Shown here: piece after piece, positions 26,741 to 33,595 of the stretch | Position numbering within the stretch: the stretch's first letter is position 1 | How the letters are laid out: every line of letters begins with the position of its first letter | Source of the DNA: Bacteroidetes bacterium RIFCSPLOWO2_12_FULL_37_12 | GTDB lineage: Bacteria > Bacteroidota > Bacteroidia > 2-12-FULL-37-12 | Direction of reading: 5' to 3' | NCBI GenBank assembly: GCA_001769655.1 | Contig: MEPC01000004.1 | Location: 79,404 to 143,403 of the forward strand | DNA: 64,000 bases | Program-made: the position numbers and the translations under genes | The notes under the pieces: model-generated | What the model saw: the letters and a program-made list of their open reading frames with translations, nothing else | Told to the model about the DNA's origin: nothing | Database searches by the model: none

Positions 26741-27949
26741 TTATTGAACAAAATCGCTCAAATACTCAAATGGCATTGTCAATCTTCCTCCTTTAGTGAT
26801 TGTGGCTCTATCAATCATATCATCTTCTACTCCACTTAAGAGGGCGGGCACAACTTTTTGGGAAAGATCAATTCCAAAATCATTCGATGTATCTCTGGGA
26901 AGTGCGCAGGGTAAATTATCAACTGCCATGACATCCACCGTGTTTTTCAAATATGGGTTTGTCTCTTTTTGAGTACCGGCATCATAGCCATATACAGGGT
27001 CTTCATTAGTACTTGACCTCAACGTAGAAGGAATTGGTCCATGTAAATCGCAGGAAATGTCACCTATAACTTTGATGGTAAATTCTGGATTCAGATAAGT
27101 TTCATTTGTAAAAAAAACAGGGGCTTCCCGATGCCAGAAGGCACAGTGAATGAAAATAACGCAGGAAGAAATAAATTGATTCATTGTAGAAACATACTGG
27201 GAGGGGTTTTTATAAAAATGCAACATTTCCCAGTTACGACCATTTTTATGTTCGTTATAATTTTCTTCCATAAGTTGGGCATAAACGGGTTCATTGAATT
27301 TTTTTGTACGAATTTCATCCGGTGTGCATGATTTTATTTTTAATAATCTCAAAATTTCCAATGCTCCGTGTGAAACCCTGCCATTTCCGGTAAATAATAT
27401 TTTTATTGGAGGTAATTTAATGGGTTTTATTTCCTTAATAAGATTCTGATATGTTTTACATTCAATAGCAGGTTTCATATCAAAAAGACCGTATTTTTTT
27501 CCATAAGCAAGAAAAGAATTATAAGTTCCAACGATGCCTGCATATCGCCCAAATCCTATCAACCGTTCTCCGGTGGCTTTTGTCAAACATTCATAGTCAA
27601 TAAGACGAATGTTTTTTTTCAGAATTGTCTGGAGTAATTTCCGGTTATGCTCCTGCTTTTTTATTGTATGTGAGAAAAAAAAGTATGTTTTATCAGCAAT
27701 TAATTCATCAACAGGAACTTCTTTTATTCCAAATAAAATATCACAATGGCTCATATCATTACAAACTTCAACTCCTTTCGATAGATATTCATTATCAGAA
27801 TAACAACGAAAGGGAGAATGTTGAACTACAAACTTGTGCGCAGGGAATTCAATGTTCAATTGTGCAATCTGGTCGGGTGTAAAGGGGGTACGAAAATCGT
27901 GAGGGACTCTACCCTCTCTGATAATACCCACGGTTATTTTGTTTTGCAT
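26741..27949 (-). CDS. saccharopine dehydrogenase (lysine-forming)/alanine dehydrogenase-like oxidoreductase
   Basis: A 402-residue NAD(P)-dependent enzyme of the AlaDH/PNT-like fold. The N-terminal domain begins TVGIIREGRVPHDFRTPFTP, where the Arg/Lys region binds the substrate carboxylate, followed by GIKEVPVDEL and FFFSHTIKKQ. The Rossmann region has KILFTGNGRVSHGALEIL in place of the usual GxGxxG. GDISCDLHGPIPSTLRSS resembles the substrate site of lysine-forming saccharopine dehydrogenases. The exact substrate is not certain. It is transcribed alone from a TAnnTTTG promoter. Confidence 0.75.
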   Translation of the reverse strand: MQNKITVGIIREGRVPHDFRTPFTPDQIAQLNIEFPAHKFVVQHSPFRCYSDNEYLSKGVEVCNDMSHCDILFGIKEVPVDELIADKTYFFFSHTIKKQEHNRKLLQTILKKNIRLIDYECLTKATGERLIGFGRYAGIVGTYNSFLAYGKKYGLFDMKPAIECKTYQNLIKEIKPIKLPPIKILFTGNGRVSHGALEILRLLKIKSCTPDEIRTKKFNEPVYAQLMEENYNEHKNGRNWEMLHFYKNPSQYVSTMNQFISSCVIFIHCAFWHREAPVFFTNETYLNPEFTIKVIGDISCDLHGPIPSTLRSSTNEDPVYGYDAGTQKETNPYLKNTVDVMAVDNLPCALPRDTSNDFGIDLSQKVVPALLSGVEDDMIDRATITKGGRLTMPFEYLSDFVQ

Positions 27950-27968
27950 AAAATTTAGAAATTGAGGC

Positions 27969-27977
27969 GCAAAGGTA
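27969..27977 (-). promoter_or_regulatory. promoter -7 element of the dehydrogenase gene
   Basis: TACCTTTGC on the minus strand, 19 bases before the ATG at 27949. Confidence 0.6.
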
Positions 27978-28025
27978 AAGATTTGGAATTGAATTTCATG
28001 TCAGGAATATATAGTACTTTTGTAA

Positions 28026-28155
28026 TGGTATAGAGGAATGGGGGTATAGGGATATAGGAGTATAAGGGTATAGGGGTATAGGGGTATAAAGGTTTGAAAT
28101 ACGAATTTCCTTATACCATATACCCTAATACCCCTATATCCCTATACCTTTATAT
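28026..28155. repeat. GGTATAGGG array with inverted arms upstream of tmRNA
   Basis: The left part holds about eight GGGGTATA/GGGTATA units and the right part, after an AT-rich turn, the complementary TACCCCTATA units. It can form a long hairpin, and the G-runs separated by TATA could form a quadruplex. It ends about 15 bases before the tmRNA. Confidence 0.8.
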
Positions 28156-28169
28156 CTTCCACGACTCAC

Positions 28170-28539
28170 GGGGCTGACCGGCTTTGACAGCAGGTATAAA
28201 TAAGTGTAAGCATGCAGGGTGTTACAGGAGAATCACCCTTAAATAACTCCTCCTGAAATTTAAGCGACAACTACGCTTACAGAATGGCGGCTTAATTCTA
28301 GGAATTAGCCATTGCCATTGTCCCTCAGAACCTAATCTCTGTTGGTTTTGAATCAGGGGCATCGTAAATCAGAGAACCTTCTGAAGTCCGTTGCGGCAGA
28401 TGAAAGGGAGTAAATAGCAACTAAGGGACAGGCAGGTAGGTTTCTGACCAGCTTCTCCCCTACAATTTACAGAAACCAAGCATGTAGAAAGCGCTCTATT
28501 TATCTTGTTTGGACGAGGGTTCGATTCCCTCCAGCTCCA
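28170..28539 (+). ncRNA. ssrA: transfer-messenger RNA
   Basis: One-piece tmRNA of about 370 bases that rescues stalled ribosomes with SmpB. The 5' end GGGGCTG (28170-28176) pairs with CAGCTCC (28532-28538), followed by the discriminator A; the T-arm GGTTCGATTCC is just before. The genome continues CGA rather than CCA, so the CCA end is added enzymatically. The tag reading frame at 28263-28295 encodes SDNYAYRMAA and a TAA stop, close to the ADDYSYAMAA-like tags of the Bacteroidota/Chlorobiota group. The resume codon read here is AGC (Ser) rather than the usual Ala or Gly codon. Confidence 0.93.
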
Positions 28540-28565
28540 CGAATTTTAATAGCAGTGGCAGTATT

Positions 28566-28589
28566 TTCGTTTGTGGGGACACAAACGAA
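28566..28589. terminator. hairpin after tmRNA
   Basis: TTCGTTTGTG-GGGA-CACAAACGAA is a perfect 10-bp stem 27 bases after the tmRNA end. The same stem with loop TCCT is found at 34981-35008. Confidence 0.6.
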
Positions 28590-28633
28590 CGCTATCCCTT
28601 TATTTTCGCCATCCCATTTCAGATTGATATACA

Positions 28634-29767
28634 ATGATGACACAAAGACAACTCCGGATACGCGCCATGCAGGCAATTTATAGTTATCATGTATGTCAAA
28701 AAGCCAATTATCAAATATCACTTGATTTTTTAGAAGACAAATTACGCCCGGGATATACGAATAAGGAAATTCTTACGGAAAATGAAATCCGGGAAAATAT
28801 CAAACTTCATACTACTGAATATGAAAAAAATTATCTATTGGATTTCCCTAAAAATTGTTTTAAAGAGAGCTTGGCTGAGAAAAAACTTGTTGAAACAAGC
28901 CAATATTTTGTTGAGTTGAATAAAACAGACATAGAAAATATCATCAACTATTCTAATGCAAGTTTTGATTTATTTGAGAAATGTTGTTTGATTTATTTTT
29001 CTATATTGACGGACTTAAACAATTATTTTATAAATTCAAATAGCAAAAAGAACTTCGAATTTCTTTATTCATTTTTTACCCAGGAAAATACTCAAAAACT
29101 TATTGAAGAGTGTAAAAAAAATATTCAGAAAAATAAATTCAAGCCGACTTATAAAAATGAAAATGGTTTTTTAAATGATTTAATAAAAAATGATATTGAA
29201 AAATACAACCTGAAAGAAAATCAAGACAATCTTTCAATTCATAATAATAAAACGCTTTCACCTTCTTATTTCGTAACCGAAATTCTTTTTAACAGCCCAA
29301 CCCTTGAAGATTTTTTTGAAAATTTTAATATTTATTGGAACGATGACTCTTCCATGGTGAAACATAAAGTGTTTCAATCATTGATTGATATAAACAAACC
29401 GGATACGGATAAAACAGTGGAGGATGTGGAGATTTCCAGTAAAGAGGGGACTATTTTTTTTAATAAATTAGTGAGGAAAACCATTTCGAATGAAAAAAGT
29501 TACCTTCCGTGGTTGGCAAACAATACCAAAAACTGGGATGTAAACCGAATTCAGGAATTGGACAGGATTTTAATACTTATGGCATTATGCGAATTATTGG
29601 AATTTGAAAATATCCCACCGAAGGCGACTTTAAACGAATATCTGGAAATAGCTAAGCATTATTGCTCTCCCAAGAGCAGACAATTTGTTAATGGGATCAT
29701 AGATGGCATTTTTAAAGAACTTACAAGAGACAAGAAAATTAAAAAATCCGGAAAAGGATTGTCCTGA
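28634..29767 (+). CDS. nusB: transcription antitermination factor NusB, long form
   Basis: RNA-binding antitermination factor that acts with NusE on rRNA operons. The N-terminus RQLRIRAMQAIYSYH and the C-terminal NWDVNRIQELDRILILMALCELL to YCSPKSRQFVNGIIDGIF are clearly NusB. Between them lie about 240 residues of Lys/Asn-rich helical sequence, making 377 residues against roughly 140-160 in proteobacteria; Bacteroidota forms are generally longer. It heads the nusB-YtxH-DUF1573-yajC-ybbR-coaE run, a conserved order in the phylum. Confidence 0.88.
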   Translation: MMTQRQLRIRAMQAIYSYHVCQKANYQISLDFLEDKLRPGYTNKEILTENEIRENIKLHTTEYEKNYLLDFPKNCFKESLAEKKLVETSQYFVELNKTDIENIINYSNASFDLFEKCCLIYFSILTDLNNYFINSNSKKNFEFLYSFFTQENTQKLIEECKKNIQKNKFKPTYKNENGFLNDLIKNDIEKYNLKENQDNLSIHNNKTLSPSYFVTEILFNSPTLEDFFENFNIYWNDDSSMVKHKVFQSLIDINKPDTDKTVEDVEISSKEGTIFFNKLVRKTISNEKSYLPWLANNTKNWDVNRIQELDRILILMALCELLEFENIPPKATLNEYLEIAKHYCSPKSRQFVNGIIDGIFKELTRDKKIKKSGKGLS

Positions 29768-29798
29768 TTTGAGTTTATAAAAAAAACAAGTACCTTTG
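29768..29798 (+). promoter_or_regulatory. full Bacteroidota promoter before the YtxH gene
   Basis: TTTG (29768-29771), a 19-base spacer, then TACCTTTG (29791-29798): a perfect match to TTTG-N19-TAnnTTTG. It begins right after the nusB stop codon, giving the downstream genes their own start. Confidence 0.8.
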
Positions 29799-29816
29799 CC
29801 CTTTAATTTTACAAAC

Positions 29817-30116
29817 ATGGGAAAAAGCAGTAATACATTCTTTGCATTTATTTCCGGTGTCGCTGTTGGAGCGGTTATTGGAATACTCTACGCTCCTGAC
29901 AAGGGTAAAAACACCAGAGATAAACTTGCATTTCAACTTGATAAATACAAGGAGAAACTATCCGATTTAACCCGTCAATGGTTTGATGAAAAAGGGAATA
30001 TCATACCCACGCTGGCAAAGCAGGAATCGGCTAAGGTTGTTAGTGAAGCGAGCCGTAAAGCAGAGCAACTGCTGGGAGATGTTGAGCAATTGATAGGACA
30101 AATTCAAGGGAAGTGA
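29817..30116 (+). CDS. YtxH domain-containing protein
   Basis: Small membrane-anchored protein of 99 residues. A glycine-rich membrane segment (FFAFISGVAVGAVIGILYAP) is followed by DKGKNTRDKL, the signature of the YtxH/gas-vesicle GvpP-like family, and then a charged coiled-coil tail. Start taken at the ATG at 29817, because the preceding TTG lies in the -7 element. The role is unclear; family members are linked to envelope stress. Confidence 0.82.
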   Translation: MGKSSNTFFAFISGVAVGAVIGILYAPDKGKNTRDKLAFQLDKYKEKLSDLTRQWFDEKGNIIPTLAKQESAKVVSEASRKAEQLLGDVEQLIGQIQGK

Positions 30117-30127
30117 CAGGAAAAAGA

Positions 30128-30229
30128 GGTTTTAAGTTTCAGGTTTTAAGTTACTAAAAGAAAAAGAGTTTCACATTATAGTAAAGTTTGAGCATAACTT
30201 AAAACTTAAAACCTAAAATATCCAATTTC
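30128..30229. repeat. TTTTAAGTTT-type repeats with inverted arms
   Basis: GTTTTAAGTTTCAGGTTTTAAG on the left and ACTTAAAACTTAAAACC on the right can pair across the spacer before the DUF1573 gene. Confidence 0.55.
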
Positions 30230-30231
30230 AA

Positions 30232-30726
30232 ATGCACATCAATAGTATATTAATTGCAGGAGCACTTTTATGCATTTTTGCCTCTTGTGAGCCGAAAAAA
30301 GGTCCTAATCCGGGGGAGCCATTATCAGCCGGTGAGCTTGTTCAAAACAGTCAGACCGCTGAACCGGAAAAGTCAAAAATTGACCCAGCCACTCTCCCCA
30401 TCATTGAGTTTGCTGATAGCATAAAAGATTTTGGAACTATAACAGAAGGTGACTTGGTCAGCTATATTTTCCGGTTTAAAAATACAGGTAAATCACCTTT
30501 AATCATTTCCAATGCCTCCGGTTCATGCGGATGTACGGTACCAAGATGGCCGAAGGACCCGATTGTACCAGGTGACACCGGTTCAGTATCAGTGGCGTTC
30601 AATAGTCAGGGAAAGTTTGGTCATCAGGTAAAAACGGTGACCGTGGTTTCAAATACAGAACCAAGTGTAAAGAAATTAACCTTTCAAGCTGAAGTTATCA
30701 AAAAGATTGATTCACCCTTAAAATAA
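30232..30726 (+). CDS. DUF1573 domain lipoprotein
   Basis: A 164-residue lipoprotein. The signal ends with the lipobox CIFASC (Cys near residue 18). The mature part contains the immunoglobulin-like DUF1573 domain: DFGTITEGDLVSYIFRFKNTG, the CGC motif in SGSCGCTVPRWPKDPI, and PGDTGSVSVAFNSQGKFG. The function is not established. It lies 6 bases before yajC, as in many Bacteroidota. Confidence 0.88.
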   Translation: MHINSILIAGALLCIFASCEPKKGPNPGEPLSAGELVQNSQTAEPEKSKIDPATLPIIEFADSIKDFGTITEGDLVSYIFRFKNTGKSPLIISNASGSCGCTVPRWPKDPIVPGDTGSVSVAFNSQGKFGHQVKTVTVVSNTEPSVKKLTFQAEVIKKIDSPLK

Positions 30727-30732
30727 CCACTC

Positions 30733-31059
30733 ATGATTAATTTATTAATTCTATTGCAAACTGCTCCTGCTAAATCATCATTTAACTGGAGTACACCGGT
30801 AATGTTTTTGCTGATTTTTCTGGTTTTTTACTTTTTTATGATAAGGCCACAGCAAAAAAAACAAAAAACACTTCAGAAATTCAGAGAGAATTTAAACAAG
30901 GGAGATAAAGTGGTTACTATTGGTGGAATTCATGGAAAAATAGCACAAATAGAAAATGACCATCTTTTTCTTGAAATTGATAACGAAGTTAAGATAAAGG
31001 TTGAAAAATCCGCTATCTCACAGGAATATTCGGCTAAAGTAATGGAATTAAGAAAGTAG
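30733..31059 (+). CDS. yajC: preprotein translocase subunit YajC
   Basis: A 108-residue inner-membrane protein associated with SecDF. One membrane helix (VMFLLIFLVFYFFMI) is followed directly by RPQQKKQK, the family signature, and a cytoplasmic domain with GDKVVTIGGIHGKIAQI. It is in an operon between the DUF1573 and YbbR genes. Confidence 0.95.
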   Translation: MINLLILLQTAPAKSSFNWSTPVMFLLIFLVFYFFMIRPQQKKQKTLQKFRENLNKGDKVVTIGGIHGKIAQIENDHLFLEIDNEVKIKVEKSAISQEYSAKVMELRK

Positions 31060-31080
31060 AGACGGGTTTAAAATCCGTCT
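31060..31080. repeat. GAGACGG hairpin
   Basis: AGACGG and CCGTCT pair across a 9-base AT loop, directly after the yajC stop. It belongs with the hairpins at 26706 and 54568. Confidence 0.45.
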
Positions 31081-31096
31081 GTACATTCATTAGAAA

Positions 31097-32077
31097 ATGG
31101 CACTCTTAAAGAGTTTTAAATCAATTTTTCTCTCCCTCCCCGGAAGCCGGCAGAAAAAAGATATTTTTGCTTTTACCCTTTGCTTTTTTGTAGCCACTGC
31201 CTTTTGGTTTTTAAACCGCCTGAATAGTAATTTTACTACTACCCTTTCCTATCCATTAGAAATTTCTTACGACAGGGAATCTTATACATTTACAAGAAAG
31301 TTGCCCGATAAACTGAATGTAAATATCTCCGGTTTTGGTTGGAAGATTCTCGATAAAATGTATGGTTTTCATAAAGAACCGCTTACACTGAATAACGAAA
31401 GCATTTTTCGCAACAACTTTCTCTCTGCAAAAGAAATAATGCCGGTATTAAATCAATCATTTAATGAAATAAAAATAAACTCAATTTCGCCTGACACTTT
31501 ATATTTCTCATTTGATAAAAGGTTAGTCAGAAAGGTTCCTGTGATTTTATCGTCTTCACTTGAATTTAAGCCAGATTTTGGTCTATCGGGAGACCCCAGG
31601 GTTTTCCCGGATTCTGTTATTATTGAAGGAGCTTCTTCCATGGTAAATCAGATCAAATCAATTCATACAAAAAAAATAACCAAAAATAATCTGCATGAGG
31701 ATTTTACGTTGGAAGTAAAGTTGGATTTTCAGGAAAAACAGGGAATTAAAATCAGTCATACTACTATTAAAATACATTTCCCTATTGATGAGTTTATAGA
31801 ACAAAAAAAACAAATTAGATTTACAAGATTAAACTTTCCTGAACAGTTTTCTTCTGATTCAACCATTCCGGAATTTTGTAATGTTGGATTCAGAATGCCT
31901 GCAAAAAAATTAAATGAATTTTCCAGTGATTCGTTTCGTCTGATTCTGGATTATAGATTTATTGACCCTGAAAAACAAATTATTTTACCTCTGGTAGAAC
32001 ATCTTCCAGGATATATTCACGATTTTACTATCATAAATCCTTCCATCATTAATGTTAAAGATAGGAATTACCGGTAG
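31097..32077 (+). CDS. YbbR-like (CdaR family) protein
   Basis: A 326-residue protein with one N-terminal membrane helix (IFAFTLCFFVATAFWFL) and an external part of YbbR-type beta repeats (SYPLEISYDRESY; RKVPVILSSSLEFKPDFG then PDSVIIEGASSMVNQI). In Bacillus the homologue CdaR controls the diadenylate cyclase CdaA; no cyclase is in this window. The stop lies 26 bases inside coaE, so the two are translationally coupled. Confidence 0.82.
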   Translation: MALLKSFKSIFLSLPGSRQKKDIFAFTLCFFVATAFWFLNRLNSNFTTTLSYPLEISYDRESYTFTRKLPDKLNVNISGFGWKILDKMYGFHKEPLTLNNESIFRNNFLSAKEIMPVLNQSFNEIKINSISPDTLYFSFDKRLVRKVPVILSSSLEFKPDFGLSGDPRVFPDSVIIEGASSMVNQIKSIHTKKITKNNLHEDFTLEVKLDFQEKQGIKISHTTIKIHFPIDEFIEQKKQIRFTRLNFPEQFSSDSTIPEFCNVGFRMPAKKLNEFSSDSFRLILDYRFIDPEKQIILPLVEHLPGYIHDFTIINPSIINVKDRNYR

Positions 32078-32669
32078 CATGGGTAGTGGGAAAAGCACTA
32101 TTGCCAGAGTATTTGAATCATTTGGTATTCCCGTTTATTATACGGATGAGATTGCTAAAAAACTTTATAATTCAGACCCGCTTTTAAAAGAAAAAATCAA
32201 ATTAAATTTTGGGAATGAGATGTATGATTCTAACGATAAATTAATGACTCCTGCTTTAGCAAAAAAAGTATTTCATTCCCCCGAAAAACTCGCCTTGTTA
32301 AATTCAATAGTACATCCATTGGTCATCGCTGATTTTGTGAGATGGTCCGGTTTGCATTTATCTAAATTTATTTATGTAATAAAAGAAGCCGCGCTTTTAT
32401 TTGAAAGTAACGCAGATAAAGTATTGGATCAGGTTATCTGCGTCGTTTGCCCATTGGAAATCCGAATTGAAAGAATAAAGAAACGGAATCCTGAACAGAC
32501 GATTGAAGAAATAAAAAAGAGAATTGAAAATCAATTGGCAGAGGAAATCAAATCGGAAAAATCTGACTTTATAATTATTAATGACGGAGTAAAGGCAATA
32601 TTACCACAAGTAATCGCTTTGCACAAATTATTTCTTGAAAATGGTAATACAGTGGTAATACAATGGTAA
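32052..32669 (+). CDS. coaE: dephospho-CoA kinase
   Basis: Last step of CoA synthesis: phosphorylates the ribose 3'-OH of dephospho-CoA. The P-loop GSMGSGKST is at residues 7-15; the substrate region ending LLNSIVHPLV and the RIERIKKRNP lid are present. The 205 residues are normal, but the last eight or so (NTVVIQW) are written by the 11-bp repeat that starts here, and the stop codon TAA lies inside repeat unit 3. An ancestral C-terminus has thus been replaced or extended by repeat sequence. Confidence 0.93.
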   Translation: MLKIGITGSMGSGKSTIARVFESFGIPVYYTDEIAKKLYNSDPLLKEKIKLNFGNEMYDSNDKLMTPALAKKVFHSPEKLALLNSIVHPLVIADFVRWSGLHLSKFIYVIKEAALLFESNADKVLDQVICVVCPLEIRIERIKKRNPEQTIEEIKKRIENQLAEEIKSEKSDFIIINDGVKAILPQVIALHKLFLENGNTVVIQW

Positions 32670-32848
32670 TACAATGGTAATACTGTGGTAATACTGTGGT
32701 AATACAATCGTTTTACAATCGTATTACAATCGTATTACAACTGTATTACAATCGTATTACAATCGTATTACAATCGTATTACAACCGTATTACAACCGTA
32801 TTACTACCGTATTACTACCGTATTACTATCGTATTACCATTGTACTGC
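32644..32848. repeat. 11-bp phased GTAWTAC array, upstream arm
   Basis: Nineteen units at an exact 11-base period, from 32644 to 32848. Units 1-6 read GTAATAC plus four bases; units 8-18 read GTATTAC plus AATC, AACC or TACC; unit 7 (GTTTTAC) and unit 19 (GTACTGC) are degenerate. GTAATAC is the reverse complement of GTATTAC, so the core is one palindrome GTAWTAC throughout. Confidence 0.95.
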
Positions 32849-33048
32849 TATTCCCTCTAAATCCACCAAAATTCCATTTTCCCTCTAAAAATCCCGTTTT
32901 TCCCTATGAAAACGTCCCTTTTTCTGTAAATTTCATGAAAATGTCAATAAATTGTGGATTAAATTTCTGTTTTATAGAGGAAAATTCAAAAAATAGCTAT
33001 AATTTTGACCCCGTAATATTTTAACGTTTTAATTAAAACTAAATAACT
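32849..33048. other. spacer between the array and the SWIB gene
   Basis: It holds three CCCTCTAAA/CCCTATGAA-type pyrimidine motifs (about 32853, 32881 and 32902) and a possible -7 element TAATTTTG (33000-33007). No gene is seen. Confidence 0.45.
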
Positions 33049-33324
33049 ATGGCAACAAAGAAGAAAGCACCAAGAAAAGCAAATGCGGCTTTCATGAAAC
33101 CATTAAAACCCAGCCCAGCGCTGGCGGCAGTTGTTGGTGATAAAGCTATCCCAAGAACTGAAGTGGTAAAAAAACTCTGGGCATACATAAAGAAAAATGG
33201 ATGCCAGGACAAAAAAAACAGACGTATGATCAATGCCGATGCTAAATTAAAACCGGTCTTCGGTGGCAAAGGTTGTGTCAATATGTTTGAAATGACCAAG
33301 CTCATCGGAAAACATCTTTCCTAA
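33049..33324 (+). CDS. SWIB/MDM2 domain protein
   Basis: A basic 91-residue protein. A Lys/Ala-rich tail (MATKKKAPRKANAAF) leads into a complete SWIB fold: LKPSPALAAVVGDKAIPRTE, VVKKLWAYIKKNGCQDKKNR, INADAKLKPVFGG and VNMFEMTKLIGKHL. The domain is known from eukaryotic chromatin remodelling and from chlamydiae, and stand-alone SWIB proteins occur in several bacteria. The basic tail suggests nucleic-acid binding. The gene is monocistronic, ends in a strong terminator, and is enclosed by the two 11-bp arrays. Confidence 0.93.
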   Translation: MATKKKAPRKANAAFMKPLKPSPALAAVVGDKAIPRTEVVKKLWAYIKKNGCQDKKNRRMINADAKLKPVFGGKGCVNMFEMTKLIGKHLS

Positions 33325-33340
33325 GCGAGCTAAGAGTTTG

Positions 33341-33378
33341 AAAAGCGTGATGCTCCTAAAGAGTGTCACGCTTTTTTT
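33341..33378 (+). terminator. intrinsic terminator of the SWIB gene
   Basis: AAAAGCGTGA pairs perfectly with TCACGCTTTT, and a run of nine to ten T follows. The loop has a small CTC/GAG inner stem. Confidence 0.88.
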
Positions 33379-33395
33379 TTGTAGGTTTTACAATC

Positions 33396-33511
33396 GAACT
33401 ACAACTTATTACAACTGTATTACAATCGTATTACAACCGTATTACAGCCGTATTACAACCGTATTACAACCGTATTACAACCGTATTACAACTGTATTAC
33501 AATCGCATTCC
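33396..33511. repeat. 11-bp phased GTAWTAC array, downstream arm
   Basis: About eleven units: eight good GTATTAC cores at exact 11-base steps (33417 to 33494), with degenerate units at 33396, 33406 and 33505. The spacers are AATC, AACC, AGCC or AACT, as in the upstream array. It starts 15 bases after the SWIB terminator. Confidence 0.93.
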
Positions 33512-33565
33512 CATAATCAAGTGCAATCAACATCTCTTAAATTCTCTTTATCCCCGATTATTTCC

Positions 33566-33573
33566 TACCTTTG
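33566..33573 (+). promoter_or_regulatory. promoter -7 element of the E2 gene
   Basis: TACCTTTG lies 22 bases before the ATG at 33596. Confidence 0.6.
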
Positions 33574-33595
33574 TGAACTTAAATTCATTTAGCAC

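Noticed and set aside
32644..33511. CRISPR array
   Set aside because: The period is 11 bases with 4-base near-constant spacers; CRISPR repeats are much longer with unique spacers, and no cas genes are present.
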